Below, in pieces: positions 62,494-64,000 of a stretch of DNA of 64,000 nucleotides (positions within the stretch are counted from its first letter, which is position 1; each line of letters opens with the position of its first letter). The DNA lies in contig NC_092196.1 in the NCBI RefSeq assembly GCF_043641665.1, positions 124,001 to 188,000 on the forward strand, in the 5' to 3' direction. The translations under genes were made by a program, and so were the position numbers. Origin of the DNA: Enoplosus armatus (Eukaryota; Chordata; Actinopteri; Centrarchiformes; Enoplosidae). The notes beneath the pieces were generated by a model. It saw only the letters and a list, made by a program, of their open reading frames with translations. It made no database searches and had not been told where the DNA came from.

Positions 62494-64000
62494 TCTAGAA
62501 TTCTGATGACATTCCAGAATTCTGTCAACATTCTACAATTCTGATGTCATTCTAGAATTCTGTCGACATTCTAGAATTCTTTCGACATTCCAGAATTCTG
62601 ATGTTGTTCTAGAATTCTGATGTCATTCTAGAATTCTGATGACATTCTAGAATTCTGAGGTCATTTTAGAATTCTATCGACATTCCAGAATTCTGATGTT
62701 GTTCTAGAATTCTGATGACATTCTAGAATTCTGATGTTGTTCTAGAATTCTGATGACATTCTAGAATTCTGAGGTCATTTTAGAATTTTGTCGACATTCT
62801 AGAATTCTGATGACATTCTAGAGTTCTGTCAACATTCTAAAATTCTGATGTTGTTCTAGAATTCTATCGACATTCCAGAATTCTGATGTTGTTCTAGAAT
62901 TCTGAGGTCATTCAAGAATTCTGATGATATTCTAGAATTTTGGCTTTGTTCTAGAATTCTGAGGTCATTCTAGTATTCTGATGACATTCTGGAATTCTGA
63001 TGTTGTTCTAGAATTCTGAGGTCATTCTTGAATTCTGATGACATTCTAGAATTCTGAGGTCATTTTAGAATTCTATCGACATTCCAGAATTCTGATTTTG
63101 TTCTAGAATTCTGAGGTCATTCTAGAATTCTGATGACATTCTGGAATTTTGTCAACATTCTTGAATTCTGATGACATTCTAGAATCCTGAGGTCATTTTA
63201 GAATTCTATCGACATTCCAGAATTCTGATTTTGTTCTAGAATTCTGAGGTCATTTTAGAATTCTGTCAACATTCTAGAATTTTGTCAAGATTCTAGAATT
63301 CTGAGGTCATTCTAGAATTCTTATGTCATTCTCGAATTCTGATGACATTCTAGAATTCTGAGGTCATTCTAGAATTCTGTCAACATTCTAAAATTCTGAC
63401 GCTGTTCTTGAATTCTGATGTCATTCTAGACTTATGTTGACATTCTAGAATTTTGACTTTGTTCCAGAATTCTGATGTCATTCTAGAATTCTTTCGACAA
63501 ACCAGAATTCTGATGTTGTTCTAGAATTCTGATGTCATTTTAGAATTCTGATGACATTCTAGAATTCTGAGGTCATTCTAGAATTCTGACGCTGTTTTAG
63601 GATTCTAACGCTGTCCTAGAATTCGGATGTCATTCTAGGATTCTGACTCTGTTCGACACTCTGATGTCATTCTAGATATCTGTCAACATTCTAGAATTAT
63701 GACGCTGTTCTACAATTCTGTCAACATTCTACAATTCTGATGTCATTCTAGAATTCTATCGACATTCCAGAATTCTGATGTTCTAGAATTCTGATGACAT
63801 TTTAGAATTCTGAGGTCATTTTAGAATTCTGTCGACATTCTAGAATTCTGATGACATTCTAGAATTGTGTCAACATTCTACAATTCTGATGTCATTCTAG
63901 AATTCTGTAGACATTCCAGAATTCTATCGACATTCCAGAATTCTGATGTTGTTCCATAATTCTTATGTCATTCTAGAATTCTGTCGACATTCTAGATTTC
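62494..64000 (+). repeat. 19-bp satellite array, right segment
   Basis: Standard monomers to the window edge, so the array continues beyond it. A marker block (GACGCTGTTTTAGG, with GTTCGACACTCTG instead of GTTCTACACTCTG) lies near 63588. The end (63780-64000) repeats the block found after LINE copies 1, 3 and 6. No gene is visible. Confidence 0.96.

Noticed and set aside
1..64000. CENP-B box in the satellite
   Set aside because: The TTCG variants (TTTCGACATTCCAG) lack the CGGG half needed for the box. A centromeric role is possible but is not supported by this motif.

Overview
The window looks like teleost fish heterochromatin, perhaps pericentromeric or another satellite-rich region. No host gene is visible. 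About 49 kb of the 64 kb is one AT-rich satellite with a 19-bp monomer, consensus TTCTAGAATTCTGATGTCA, running head to tail in one orientation from end to end. A teleost is inferred from the two transposon types inside the array. One is an L2-clade LINE with the 3' tail typical of fish L2 elements (TATAAATAAAATTGAATTGA). The other is a fish-type Tc1 element with long IR/DR ends beginning CAGTGCATCC.

Layout: satellite 1-790; LINE copy 1 (internally deleted) 791-1652; satellite 1653-18043; LINE copy 2, the best preserved, 18044-20304; satellite 20305-27840; LINE copy 3 27841-30106; satellite 30107-33685; LINE copies 4, 5 and 6 at 33686, 36986 and 40286, carried in a 3,300-bp tandem triplication; satellite 42567-53351, including a 3.5-kb tandem duplication; Tc1 element 53352-54986; satellite 54987-61623; LINE copy 7 (same internal deletion as copy 1) 61624-62493; satellite to the end.

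All seven LINE copies lie antisense to the satellite. They have the same 5' truncation point, the same 3' junction and the same monomer phase at both ends. The simplest reading is one retrotransposition into a satellite monomer, followed by spread of the LINE as part of the array through unequal exchange or conversion. The array also shows nested duplications of about 0.5, 0.7, 0.8, 1.1, 1.4, 1.9, 3.3, 3.5 and 9.4 kb. Indels between paired copies are usually whole numbers of monomers.

Protein-coding content is transposon-derived only. It consists of L2 reverse transcriptase remnants, one of them open for 517 codons but without an endonuclease domain, and a full-length Tc1 transposase frame in which the second catalytic aspartate is valine. 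Nothing here is a new enzymatic system. The most interesting possibility is the satellite itself: nearly every monomer carries TTCTAGAA (or TTCCAGAA), a two-pentamer heat-shock-factor core, so the array offers a very dense field of potential HSF sites. Duplication boundaries and identities were read by eye and are approximate to about one monomer.
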